Shown one piece after another: positions 15,534-23,604 of a stretch of DNA of 64,000 bases. The position numbers were made by a program, and so were the translations under genes. The notes under the pieces were generated by a model. The model was not told where the DNA came from. It saw only the letters and a list, made by a program, of their open reading frames with translations, and made no database searches. Each line of letters opens with the position of its first letter. Position 1 is the stretch's first letter. Source of the DNA: an uncultured Eubacteriales bacterium. Lineage in GTDB: Bacteria; Bacillota; Clostridia; Tissierellales; Peptoniphilaceae. The stretch lies in the NCBI GenBank assembly GCA_900539725.1, contig UQDI01000005.1:1-64000 (forward strand), in the 5' to 3' direction.

Positions 15534-17513
15534 ATGGACGTTAAACAAAAGGTGATAAACACAATTAGAGTTCTATCAGCTGAAGCGATAGAGAAGGCAA
15601 ATTCAGGTCACCCTGGCTTGCCACTTGGAGCAGCGCCAGCAGCATTTACATTATTTAATGAGCACTTAAAACACAATCCAAAGAATCCTGATTGGATAAA
15701 CAGAGACAGATTTATCTTATCTGCAGGACATGGATCTATGCTTTTATACTCACTACTTAATTTATATGGCTATGGCTTAAAGATCGAAGACTTAGAAAAT
15801 TTCAGACAATTTGACTCACTTACACCAGGTCACCCTGAGTATAAGCATACTAAAGGCGTTGAAGCAAGCACTGGACCACTTGGCCAAGGTATTGCCATGG
15901 GTATTGGTATGGCGATTGCTGAAAGGCATTTAGCAGCATTATTTAACAAAGATGATAATAAGCTTATTGACCACATGACCTATATACTTTGCGGTGACGG
16001 ATGTCTTCAAGAGGGTATCTCAAACGAAGCATCATCTTTAGCAGGAACACTTAAGTTAAATAAATTAGTTGTTCTATATGACTCAAACAACATTACTATA
16101 GAAGGAGATACAGAAGTAGCTTTCACTGAAAATGTTAGAGCAAGATATGAAGCACTTGGCTGGAACACTTTATTAGTTGAAGATGGTAATGATATCGAGG
16201 CCATATCAAAGGCTATAGCTGAAGCAAAGAAGAGTACTGATAAGCCAACACTAATCGAAATCAAGACTAAAATAGGTTATGGCGCTACAGGCAAAGAAGG
16301 CACTGCAGGCGCTCACGGCGCACCGCTAGGAGCCGAATCACTTGCAGCACTTAGAAAGAATCTTACTTATGAAGAAGAAGACTTTAATGTGAGCCAAGAC
16401 GTTCTTGATTATATGAAAGAAAAGTGCGAAGAGCTTGATAAATATGAAGAAGATTGGTACAAGCAATTAGAAACATATAAAGCTAAGTATAAAGCTGATT
16501 ATAACAAGCTTATGAGTTTCTATAACGGAGAAGTAAGTGAAGAAGTATTAAAGGCTATGACTGATATAGAACTTAAAGACGATGCGTCAAGAGCTTCATC
16601 AGGCAAAGTTCTTAACAAAGTAAGCCATGTATTAGAAAATATAATTGGTGGTTCAGCAGACTTAGGTCCATCAAACAAATCAGTGATGAATGATGAAAAG
16701 TACTTCTCAAGCGAATGCCCAGAAGGAAGAAACATTCATTTTGGAGTTAGGGAACATGCAATGGCAGCTATTTGCAATGGTATCTTATTACATGGCGGCC
16801 TAAGATCATATGCGGCAACATTCTTAGTCTTCTCAGACTATATGAAGCCATCAATAAGACTAGCTTCACTAATGAATTTACCTGCAATATATATATTAAC
16901 TCACGACAGCATCGGCGTTGGCGAAGACGGACCAACACATCAACCTATAGAGCACTTAGCTATGCTTAGAAGTATACCAAACATAAACGTAATTAGACCT
17001 GCTGACTCAAGAGAAGTAATTTACGCATGGCAAAGCGCACTCATGAGCAAAGAAACACCAACATGCTTGATACTATCAAGACAAGGACTAAAACTACTTG
17101 ACAATTCATCCGAAGAAGCTTTAAAGGGCGGATATATTGTTCATAAAGAAGCAAAGGATGCAATTGACGCAATAATCATAGCGACAGGATCAGAAGTAGC
17201 TTTGTCAATAGAAGCAGCTAAGGATTTAGAAGCAAAAGGCAAATCGATAAGAGTTGTTAGTATGCCATCACAAGAGATATTCTTAAATCAAGACAAAGAA
17301 TACATCGAAAAGATACTTCCATCAAATGTTAAGAGAAGAGTATCAGTAGAAGCGCTTTCAACAATGCCGTGGGGCAAGTTTGTCGGTCTAGAAGGAACTG
17401 CGATTGGTATTGATAGATTCGGCTCATCTGCACCAGGAAAAGTATTATTCGAAAAATACGGAATCACTAAAGAACACGTTGAAGAAGAAGTAAGTAAACT
17501 TATAGAAAAATAG
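15534..17513 (+). CDS. tkt: Transketolase
   Basis: Thiamine-diphosphate enzyme of the pentose phosphate pathway, transferring two-carbon units between ketose and aldose phosphates. The 659-residue chain is full length. It has NSGHPGLPLGAAP at the N-terminus, GHGSMLLYSLL, the ThDP motif beginning GDGCLQEG near residue 154, the transketolase signature in GPLGQGIAMG and the pyrimidine-domain segment DSIGVGEDGPTHQP near residue 461. AGGAGGT precedes the ATG by nine bases. It follows tagA closely and ends at a strong terminator, so it is the last gene of the wall-polymer transcript. Confidence 0.96.
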   Translation: MDVKQKVINTIRVLSAEAIEKANSGHPGLPLGAAPAAFTLFNEHLKHNPKNPDWINRDRFILSAGHGSMLLYSLLNLYGYGLKIEDLENFRQFDSLTPGHPEYKHTKGVEASTGPLGQGIAMGIGMAIAERHLAALFNKDDNKLIDHMTYILCGDGCLQEGISNEASSLAGTLKLNKLVVLYDSNNITIEGDTEVAFTENVRARYEALGWNTLLVEDGNDIEAISKAIAEAKKSTDKPTLIEIKTKIGYGATGKEGTAGAHGAPLGAESLAALRKNLTYEEEDFNVSQDVLDYMKEKCEELDKYEEDWYKQLETYKAKYKADYNKLMSFYNGEVSEEVLKAMTDIELKDDASRASSGKVLNKVSHVLENIIGGSADLGPSNKSVMNDEKYFSSECPEGRNIHFGVREHAMAAICNGILLHGGLRSYAATFLVFSDYMKPSIRLASLMNLPAIYILTHDSIGVGEDGPTHQPIEHLAMLRSIPNINVIRPADSREVIYAWQSALMSKETPTCLILSRQGLKLLDNSSEEALKGGYIVHKEAKDAIDAIIIATGSEVALSIEAAKDLEAKGKSIRVVSMPSQEIFLNQDKEYIEKILPSNVKRRVSVEALSTMPWGKFVGLEGTAIGIDRFGSSAPGKVLFEKYGITKEHVEEEVSKLIEK

Positions 17514-17526
17514 TTAAAATTATAAA

Positions 17527-17562
17527 ACCCTCTTTACTCATTACGAGTAGAGAGGGTATTTT
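17527..17562 (+). terminator. Intrinsic terminator after transketolase
   Basis: A 13-bp stem (17527-17539 with 17545-17557, one G-T pair), loop ATTAC, followed by ATTTTT. Ends the wall-polymer/tkt transcript. Confidence 0.9.
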
Positions 17563-17591
17563 TATGCGTAAAAACAATTAATAATTTATAG

Positions 17592-17627
17592 AAAGTACTT
17601 GACTTTTCTTATGAAATATGATATATT
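17592..17627 (+). promoter_or_regulatory. Promoter and possible BlaI-type operator
   Basis: TTGACT (17599-17604), 17-base spacer, TATATT (17622-17627). An inverted repeat AAAGT-N5-ACTTT (17592-17606), containing the palindrome AAGTACTT, overlaps the -35 box. Autorepression by the BlaI-like product through this dyad is plausible, but the match to the known BlaI TACA/TGTA operator is weak. Confidence 0.5.
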
Positions 17628-17674
17628 CGAGGTGAAAATATTAAGATAAATGAAAATGAAATAGGAGGTATAAT

Positions 17675-18079
17675 ATGGATTTATCAAATGGTGAATTACA
17701 AGTTATGGAGCTTCTATGGCAAGGAGATGTTTTAGATGAGAACGGAGAAATACAAGCTTTAGAATTGTCCATAATTTTAAAAGAAAAATATGGAATTAGT
17801 AAAACTTCTGCTTATACATTCATCGGCAGATTAATAGAAAAGGGAGTCTTGGATAGGCGTTATCCAAAATATACGATAAGTGTTATTATGTCGCGCGAAG
17901 AAGCTTTACTTAGCAAGCAAAAAGAAGCGTTTCAAAAATTATTTAAAGGATCTCTTGTAAATATGTGTAAAACATTTTTAAGCACAGAAATAGTTTCAGA
18001 AGAAGAACTTGAAGAAATGAAAAACTTATTAGAAAATTTTGAGGTAGAGGATAGTAAAGGTGATAGTAGACATATATAA
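17675..18079 (+). CDS. BlaI/MecI-family transcriptional repressor
   Basis: A 134-residue winged-helix protein of the penicillinase-repressor family. The N-terminal LSNGELQVMELLW and the KTSAYTFIGRLIEKGVL recognition region are characteristic. BlaI proteins bind as dimers and are relieved when a membrane protease partner signals. Here the next gene, overlapping by 20 bases, is an M56 BlaR1-like protease, so the pair should form a signalling unit that controls its own operon and perhaps other genes. AGGAGGT precedes the ATG. The base composition of this gene and its two followers looks more AT-rich than the flanks. Confidence 0.88.
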   Translation: MDLSNGELQVMELLWQGDVLDENGEIQALELSIILKEKYGISKTSAYTFIGRLIEKGVLDRRYPKYTISVIMSREEALLSKQKEAFQKLFKGSLVNMCKTFLSTEIVSEEELEEMKNLLENFEVEDSKGDSRHI

Positions 18080-19433
18080 TGAATATGCTTTGCTTAAAAG
18101 TTTTAAAAGCTTACTGCTTATAATATTAATATTAATTGTAAGAAAATTTTTAAACAGAAAAGCTTTTAAATCAGCAAGTATTATTTTATGGGCGCTCTTA
18201 TTTGCATACTTGATATGCCCATATCAAATTTTAATCAGAATTGAAGAATTTAACTCCAATAAGGTATTTAATTTTATATTATACATCTTAAGTTATATTG
18301 ACTCAGTTATAAGATTAATGTCACAGAAAGCAAGTTATGTATTATATCCAATTAATCGTTATATAGTAACAGTGATTATTTTGTGCTATGTTCTATATAA
18401 ATATATAAAATTTGATAAAATTTTTAAAGACTCAAAAATAATACATGAAAATAAGTGCATAGATTATATAAAGTCTTTTAAATTAAGAAGGACAGTCAGT
18501 ATTTATATAAATAATAATTTAAAAACACCAGTGACATATGGCTTATTGAAACATAAAATAATTCTCCAGTCATATATACTAGATGATGAAGACTTATTAA
18601 AGTATGTTATGACGCATGAGCTAACGCATATAAAAAAATTTCATATCTTATTTAATCATATAGTAAATCTTGTAGCTTGTGTATTCTGGTGTAATCCACT
18701 ACTTATTGTAAGTTTGAAATATCTAGAGCAAGATATCGAAATCTTTACAGACAAAGAGGTCATTTCAAGATTGGGAGATACTATAGAAACGAGAAAAGAT
18801 TACTGTAAGTCAATGTTTCAACTTATGAGCAATTCAGTAAAAAGAGATGAAGTAAGTTTAAAATTAAATCCAAATTTAGAAAGGATGATTATAATGAAAA
18901 ATTACAAAAAAACAATACTAGGCACATTTATTTTTGCTTTAACATTTCTTTTTAGCATACCAGTTTTTGCTAGTGTAGTTAAATTAGAGAAAGATAGAAT
19001 AGAAGTTATTGGAACAGAAGTAGAGTTTCAAAGTGTTGACAATTCTGATGGAAGAATTCATATTATAAGTGAAGAAGAATATAGTAAACTAAAATTAAAT
19101 GACATATATACAGCAAAATTAAAATCTGTAAATGTGAATAATAATTTAAGACTTGGAAAATTAGAATATACTAATTATTTGTTTGATAATTCTAATTTAG
19201 GAGGATTAAATTATAATGGTTTTACACTTAATTTATCTGACTTAAGCTGTAATGGTGGCATTAAATATAATATTATTATTATGGAAAATAATAAATTAGT
19301 TTATGATAATGAGTTTAATGATAACGTGATAATTAAAATGAAGACAATGGAAGGATGTAAATATGAAGTATTAATAAGTAATAAATCAACAAACATATTA
19401 ACTGGTGATATAAACATAAACGTTTATAAATAA
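18060..19433 (+). CDS. BlaR1/MecR1-like M56 membrane metalloprotease, atypical sensor
   Basis: A 457-residue membrane protein. Several N-terminal helices frame a cytoplasmic zinc-protease domain with the HExxH site HELTH near residue 189 and the downstream LEQDIEIFTDKEVI segment, which corresponds to the E/D-rich third-ligand region of the M56 family. A further helix at about residues 283-301 is followed by about 155 extracytoplasmic residues. That outer part is far shorter than the penicillin-binding sensor of BlaR1 and has no SxxK or KTG motif that I can see, so the signal is probably not a beta-lactam bound covalently. Starts with GTG at 18060 inside blaI, which implies translational coupling. 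Confidence 0.85.
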   Translation: MIVDIYNEYALLKSFKSLLLIILILIVRKFLNRKAFKSASIILWALLFAYLICPYQILIRIEEFNSNKVFNFILYILSYIDSVIRLMSQKASYVLYPINRYIVTVIILCYVLYKYIKFDKIFKDSKIIHENKCIDYIKSFKLRRTVSIYINNNLKTPVTYGLLKHKIILQSYILDDEDLLKYVMTHELTHIKKFHILFNHIVNLVACVFWCNPLLIVSLKYLEQDIEIFTDKEVISRLGDTIETRKDYCKSMFQLMSNSVKRDEVSLKLNPNLERMIIMKNYKKTILGTFIFALTFLFSIPVFASVVKLEKDRIEVIGTEVEFQSVDNSDGRIHIISEEEYSKLKLNDIYTAKLKSVNVNNNLRLGKLEYTNYLFDNSNLGGLNYNGFTLNLSDLSCNGGIKYNIIIMENNKLVYDNEFNDNVIIKMKTMEGCKYEVLISNKSTNILTGDININVYK

Positions 19434-19452
19434 TAGTTTTATTTATTATTAA

Positions 19453-19503
19453 TATTAAAACAATTATATTTATAATGCTAGCTGTAATTATAATTGTTTA
19501 ATA
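19453..19503. repeat. Long AT-rich inverted repeat
   Basis: Arms 19453-19468 and 19489-19503 pair over 15 bases with one bulged A, around a loop of about 20 bases containing GCTAGC. It sits just after the M56 protease gene and before the lipoprotein gene. There is no T-run, so it may be an mRNA-processing or partial-termination hairpin, or a protein-binding site. Confidence 0.5.
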
Positions 19504-19589
19504 AAACAATAGTGATATGAGGGTGCATTACTGATAATTATTTAATTTATATAAAATTTATGTAAGCTTGTTTAAAAAGGAGGATTATT

Positions 19590-20084
19590 ATGAACAAGAA
19601 AAAAATATTATTATTAACAACATTGTTAATTTTTACACTTTCATTATTTGCTTGCAATAAAGATGTATCAAATAATGAAAAGGGTGATTCTAAGGAAAGC
19701 GTAGTTAAAACGTACAAATTTTTAAAAGTAAATGAAACAGAGATAGAAGCACAAGAAGTTATACTTTTAAATTACTTCTTAGAAGAAGATAAGAAGGAAC
19801 TAGAAAGGTTAGAAATACCTGAAGATGAATATCCTGGAGGTTTTTATTATAAAGAATTAGATAATAAGGATATGCTAAAAGTTGATGAAAATACAAAAAT
19901 AACGATTATTGATAACGCAGAGAAATATTCAAAGGATATTGGTGAAGACAGGAAATATACTTTTGAAAGTTTTAAAGATTTTGCTTCCTTATTTAAAACA
20001 AACGAGGATTTAGCAAATAGAATTTATATTGTTGAAACAAAAGATGGTAAAGTAATAAAAGCAGAGGAAAAACTTTTTAACTAG
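19590..20084 (+). CDS. Small secreted lipoprotein of unknown function
   Basis: A 164-residue protein with a lipoprotein signal peptide: Lys-rich start, hydrophobic core, and lipobox LFAC with Cys at residue 22. The mature part is charged and has no family motif that I recognise. AAGGAGGA precedes the ATG. It lies 156 bases after the BlaI/M56 pair in the same orientation and shares its AT-rich character, so it may be a target or an accessory to that signalling pair. No clear separate promoter is visible. Confidence 0.75.
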   Translation: MNKKKILLLTTLLIFTLSLFACNKDVSNNEKGDSKESVVKTYKFLKVNETEIEAQEVILLNYFLEEDKKELERLEIPEDEYPGGFYYKELDNKDMLKVDENTKITIIDNAEKYSKDIGEDRKYTFESFKDFASLFKTNEDLANRIYIVETKDGKVIKAEEKLFN

Positions 20085-20111
20085 TCATATTGCTAAATAT
20101 GATCGGAAACA

Positions 20112-20151
20112 TATAAAAGGCGATTAGAATTATTTCTAGTCGCCTTTTATA
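20112..20151. terminator. Bidirectional terminator between converging genes
   Basis: An 18-bp stem, 20112-20129 with 20134-20151 (one G-T pair), loop TTAT, with T-rich flanks on both strands. It serves the lipoprotein on the plus strand and the CofE-like gene on the minus strand. Confidence 0.9.
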
Positions 20152-20162
20152 TTTATTCTTTA

Positions 20163-21356
20163 TTATTCTTCTGAAAAATTATCGAAGTAACCTTTGATGT
20201 AAACTATAGGAGTTCCTTTATCACCGCTACCACTTGTTAGGTCACAAAGGGAGCCTATAAGGTCTGTTAATTGTCTCGGTGTTGTTCCTTGTGACTCCAT
20301 CGAGCCAACTAGATTACTGTCTTTATTATGAATCTTTTCTTTAATGGCTTCTTCTAGTTCTTCGCCTTTTAATTCCGCAAAGCTATTGTCAGCGATGTAC
20401 TTAAGTTTTATTTCGTTTGGTGTACCTTTTAAGCCATCTGTAAAAGCAGGGGAGACAACTGGGTCAGCTAGTTCCCATATCTTACCAACCGGATCTTTGA
20501 AAGCGCCATCACCATAAACAAGGACTTCAATCTTTTTGCCAGTTTTTTCTAGAATTTTATCTTGAATAGCGTAAACTATTTTTTCGCAATCTCTTGGGAA
20601 TAGCTTTATCTTGTTTTCAGTAGACTTGTTTGAGCCAAGTAGACCATATTTTTCGTTAAAGCCTGAACCGTCAATGGATGTATCGAGTATTTCAGATAGA
20701 CAGAATATCTTTTCTGCGCCTGCTTTTTTAAGCTTTTCTTTAGTTCTAATGCGAGTGTGTATACTGCATACTAAGATGTTTTTAGTGTATTTCAGTACAT
20801 TTCTTTCGTTATTGCCAAATAGCATAACTGCTTCAGCGCCTGCTTCTTCGATTAATTCCTTGTAGTATTCAATGTAGTCAACATTAGTAAATATGTGCTT
20901 TGTATTTGGGAAGCATTTTTTGAATTCTTTTTCTTCTATTATCTCACCATATGGATTGATGTCAAAGTTATCTAGCTCATCTGGGTCGCATAGGTGGTTA
21001 CCAACTTCGTCATGAGGGTAACTAAATAAGACATATACTTTTTTGAACGCTTTAGCAATACCTTTTAAGCAAATTGCAAATCTGTTTCTACTCATGATAG
21101 GGTGGATTAGAGCAACCTCATCGCAGTTAAATTTGTTTTTTACGTCATGAGTTATGTCATCAACTGTTGCGAAGTTATTCATAGACTTAGCAACTATCGA
21201 TTCAGTCAAGCCAACGACGTCTCTGTCATTAATTTTAAAATTACCGGCTTCGCTTGCTTTTAATATAGTGTCAACAGCGATGTCAACTATATCATCTCCA
21301 GCTTTTATTATAGGGCATCTCAAACCCATTACATTTGTACCAATATATCTTTTCAT
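20163..21356 (-). CDS. CofE-like (F420-0:glutamate ligase family) protein
   Basis: A 397-residue member of the COG1478/CofE family, annotated in many Firmicutes as coenzyme F420-0 gamma-glutamyl ligase. Recognisable segments are DRDVVGLTESIVAK near residue 43, HPIMSRNRF, YGDGAFKDPVGKIW and LTSGSGDKGTP near the C-terminus. True CofE is about 250 residues. This longer version is widespread in bacteria not known to make F420, and no cofC, cofD, cofG or cofH is in this window, so its substrate is probably something else, perhaps a folate given the partner gene. It overlaps the 5-formyl-THF cyclo-ligase gene by four bases (ATGA). Confidence 0.85.
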   Translation of the reverse strand: MKRYIGTNVMGLRCPIIKAGDDIVDIAVDTILKASEAGNFKINDRDVVGLTESIVAKSMNNFATVDDITHDVKNKFNCDEVALIHPIMSRNRFAICLKGIAKAFKKVYVLFSYPHDEVGNHLCDPDELDNFDINPYGEIIEEKEFKKCFPNTKHIFTNVDYIEYYKELIEEAGAEAVMLFGNNERNVLKYTKNILVCSIHTRIRTKEKLKKAGAEKIFCLSEILDTSIDGSGFNEKYGLLGSNKSTENKIKLFPRDCEKIVYAIQDKILEKTGKKIEVLVYGDGAFKDPVGKIWELADPVVSPAFTDGLKGTPNEIKLKYIADNSFAELKGEELEEAIKEKIHNKDSNLVGSMESQGTTPRQLTDLIGSLCDLTSGSGDKGTPIVYIKGYFDNFSEE

Positions 21357-21928
21357 CTTGCTCTCCTTTGGAAATTTCTAATTTTTCTATCTGTTATAAG
21401 GACAGGAACTTTCATATCGTACCTGCTAATAATAACTCTATATACATATAGCTCCTCAAAATTGATAGCGACAATCTTAGTTCTCTTATCAAGTGAGGCT
21501 AAGAATCTGTCGTAGTAACCGCCGCCGTAGCCCAACCTGAAGCCTCTGTGGTCAAAGGCAACACCGGGAACTATGACTAGGTCAAGTTTATTTCTATCAA
21601 AATTTTCTTTCTTCTCTGGTTCTAGTATACCATAAGTAGATGGTTTTAGTTCATCAAAATTTGTAATTTCTTGCAAAAAAAGACTTCTGTCTTCTTTGAT
21701 TGATATAGGTAAGATGATTCTCTTGCCATTAGCAAGTGAAGTCTTGATAAAATCGTGAGTATTAACCTCGGTACCAAAGCTAGCAAAGGCCATGATATTA
21801 GTAGCGTTCTTATACTCGTGAGTAGCCATCAGCTTATCGATTATTATCTTTGATTTATTAAGTCTATCTTCTTCGGAGATATTTTTTCTTGTCTCTAAGA
21901 GCTGAGATCTTAGTGTTTTCTTGTTCAA
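21353..21928 (-). CDS. 5-formyltetrahydrofolate cyclo-ligase
   Basis: Converts 5-formyl-THF to 5,10-methenyl-THF with ATP. The 191-residue protein has the N-terminal KKTLRSQLLETRK and the nucleotide/folate motif RLGYGGGYYDRFL near residue 132, both diagnostic of the MTHFS family. First gene of a two-gene minus-strand operon with the CofE-like gene; the ATGA overlap implies coupling. GGGGGAAT stands as its ribosome-binding site at about 21933-21940. Confidence 0.93.
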   Translation of the reverse strand: MNKKTLRSQLLETRKNISEEDRLNKSKIIIDKLMATHEYKNATNIMAFASFGTEVNTHDFIKTSLANGKRIILPISIKEDRSLFLQEITNFDELKPSTYGILEPEKKENFDRNKLDLVIVPGVAFDHRGFRLGYGGGYYDRFLASLDKRTKIVAINFEELYVYRVIISRYDMKVPVLITDRKIRNFQRRAR

Positions 21929-21954
21929 AGAAATTCCCCCTTTATTTTTTAAGC

Positions 21955-21995
21955 ATTTTGTATTATAATATATATGTATATTCTACCACAAAACG
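21955..21995. promoter_or_regulatory. Divergent promoter region, cyclo-ligase and ftsE
   Basis: The AT-rich gap between the divergent genes holds TATAAT at 21964-21969 on the plus strand and an overlapping TATAAT on the minus strand (complement of 21962-21967). The minus strand has TTGTGG 18 bases upstream. The plus-strand -35 is poor. The two -10 boxes overlap, so the promoters may compete. Confidence 0.45.
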
Positions 21996-22023
21996 ATTAT
22001 AAATGACAAGAGGTGTTATATTT

Positions 22024-22707
22024 TTGATTAGATTAGAAAACGTAAGTAAAAAATATGGCGAAGTTCTTGCTCTTAATGATATAAACATACACATCAAACC
22101 GGGTGAGTTTGTATTTTTGATAGGACCATCTGGGGCAGGCAAGTCAACTTTGACAAAATTAATATTGAAAGAAATTAGGCCCACTAGCGGCAAAATATAT
22201 TTGAACAATGAAGACATAACTGATGTTAGTAATAGAAAGATTCCATATATTAGAAGGTATATAGGAGTTGTTTTTCAAGACTTTAGACTTTTACCTAATA
22301 AGACTGTTTATGAAAACGTTGCTTTTGCTATGGAGATTATTGGTAAGAAGCCTAGAGAGATTAGAAGAAGTGTGCCAATTATACTAAGCATGGTTGGTCT
22401 AAGTGACAAGGCAAAGTCTTATCCTCACCAACTTTCAGGAGGCGAGTGCCAAAGGACTGCCATTGCCAGAGCTTTAGTAAATAAGCCAGATGTTATCATT
22501 GCGGACGAGCCAACAGGTAACCTCGATTCAGATACTGCATGGGAAATAATGAACCTACTGCAAGATATCAACAATAGAGGCACAACCATAGTCATGGCAA
22601 CGCATGCGAAGAACATCGTTGACGAGATGAAAAAGAGAGTAATCACTTTAAACCACGGTAATGTTATAAGTGATGTTTATGAAGGTGGGTACTACTGTGA
22701 AATTTAG
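22024..22707 (+). CDS. ftsE: Cell-division ABC transporter ATPase FtsE
   Basis: ATPase of the FtsEX complex that drives peptidoglycan-hydrolase activation at the septum. The 227-residue protein has Walker A GPSGAGKST, signature LSGGE and Walker B VIIADEPTGNLD. The signature reads LSGGECQR where LSGGEQQR is usual. The TTG at 22024 is chosen because AGAGGTG (22009-22015) is eight bases upstream and it gives the usual FtsE N-terminus; an ATG at 22003 lacks a ribosome-binding site. First gene of ftsE-ftsX-envC-like-ctpA. Confidence 0.93.
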   Translation: MIRLENVSKKYGEVLALNDINIHIKPGEFVFLIGPSGAGKSTLTKLILKEIRPTSGKIYLNNEDITDVSNRKIPYIRRYIGVVFQDFRLLPNKTVYENVAFAMEIIGKKPREIRRSVPIILSMVGLSDKAKSYPHQLSGGECQRTAIARALVNKPDVIIADEPTGNLDSDTAWEIMNLLQDINNRGTTIVMATHAKNIVDEMKKRVITLNHGNVISDVYEGGYYCEI

Positions 22708-23596
22708 AGAGATAATAAATATAATTAAAGACGGATTTAAAGGGATAGCAAGGCACTTCAACATGGCCTTAGCAGCAATAGTATCGATACTTTCGGTTTT
22801 ATTAATACTTTCAACTGTATTGATTATAGTTTTAAGCGTTAATAAAGTTGTTGGAGACACTAAAGAAAAGATAAATGAAGTAAAGGTCTTCTTATTAGAT
22901 GGTGTTGATGATGAAGGTATTAAGGACATGGAAGAGAAGCTCAAGGACATAGATGAAGTTAAAGAAGTTAAATTTATCTCCAAAGATGAAGGCCTAGAAA
23001 GCATGTTTGAACAATGGGAAAATAAGAGCTACTTACTTGAAGAATACAAGGAAGATAATCCACTACCAAATGCATTCAAGATTCATGTTAATGATATAGA
23101 AAAGATAAATGATGTTGCTGGAGAGATCAAGATGATGCCAGGCGTTGAAGATGTAAGGTATTTATCTGATGAAGTAATACATTTACTTAAGATATCTAAG
23201 TATATGCAGATAGGCGGTTTTGGCTTAATCATAGCCTTAATATTCATCTCAATATTCTTGATATCCAATACTATAAGGTTATCCATAAGCTCAAGAAAGA
23301 AAGAGATTGAGATTATGAAGTATGTTGGAGCAACTAACGGCTACATCACTGGCCCATATGTATTTGAGGGTATAATGATAGGTCTAATTGCAGCACTTAT
23401 CGCAATGCTATGTGTAAAATTTGGCTACTCATATGTATATGATTATCTAGCTGGATCAAAAAATGGAATGCTTAGTGATGCCTTAGTTAGCCCAGAGAAT
23501 ATTATTACAGACTTTAGTATTATATTTGTCACTTTAGGAGTTGGAATTGGTATGCTTGGTAGCATCAGTTCACTTAAGAAGTTATTAAAGGTATAG
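22697..23596 (+). CDS. ftsX: Cell-division protein FtsX
   Basis: Membrane subunit of FtsEX. The 299-residue chain shows one N-terminal helix (about 24-46), an extracellular domain of about 120 residues that contacts the hydrolase activator, then three helices, the ABC3/MacB-type layout. SSRKKEIEIMKYVGATNGYI near residue 206 is the conserved cytoplasmic coupling loop. GTG at 22697 is chosen because AAGGTGGG (22681-22688) is well spaced; in-frame upstream starts lie inside ftsE. Overlaps ftsE by 11 bases. Confidence 0.93.
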   Translation: MKFREIINIIKDGFKGIARHFNMALAAIVSILSVLLILSTVLIIVLSVNKVVGDTKEKINEVKVFLLDGVDDEGIKDMEEKLKDIDEVKEVKFISKDEGLESMFEQWENKSYLLEEYKEDNPLPNAFKIHVNDIEKINDVAGEIKMMPGVEDVRYLSDEVIHLLKISKYMQIGGFGLIIALIFISIFLISNTIRLSISSRKKEIEIMKYVGATNGYITGPYVFEGIMIGLIAALIAMLCVKFGYSYVYDYLAGSKNGMLSDALVSPENIITDFSIIFVTLGVGIGMLGSISSLKKLLKV

Positions 23597-23604
23597 GTGA
23601 TTAT

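Noticed and set aside
16772..16969. Plus-strand frame within transketolase
   Set aside because: Shifted frame of a strongly conserved enzyme; no start signal or recognisable product.
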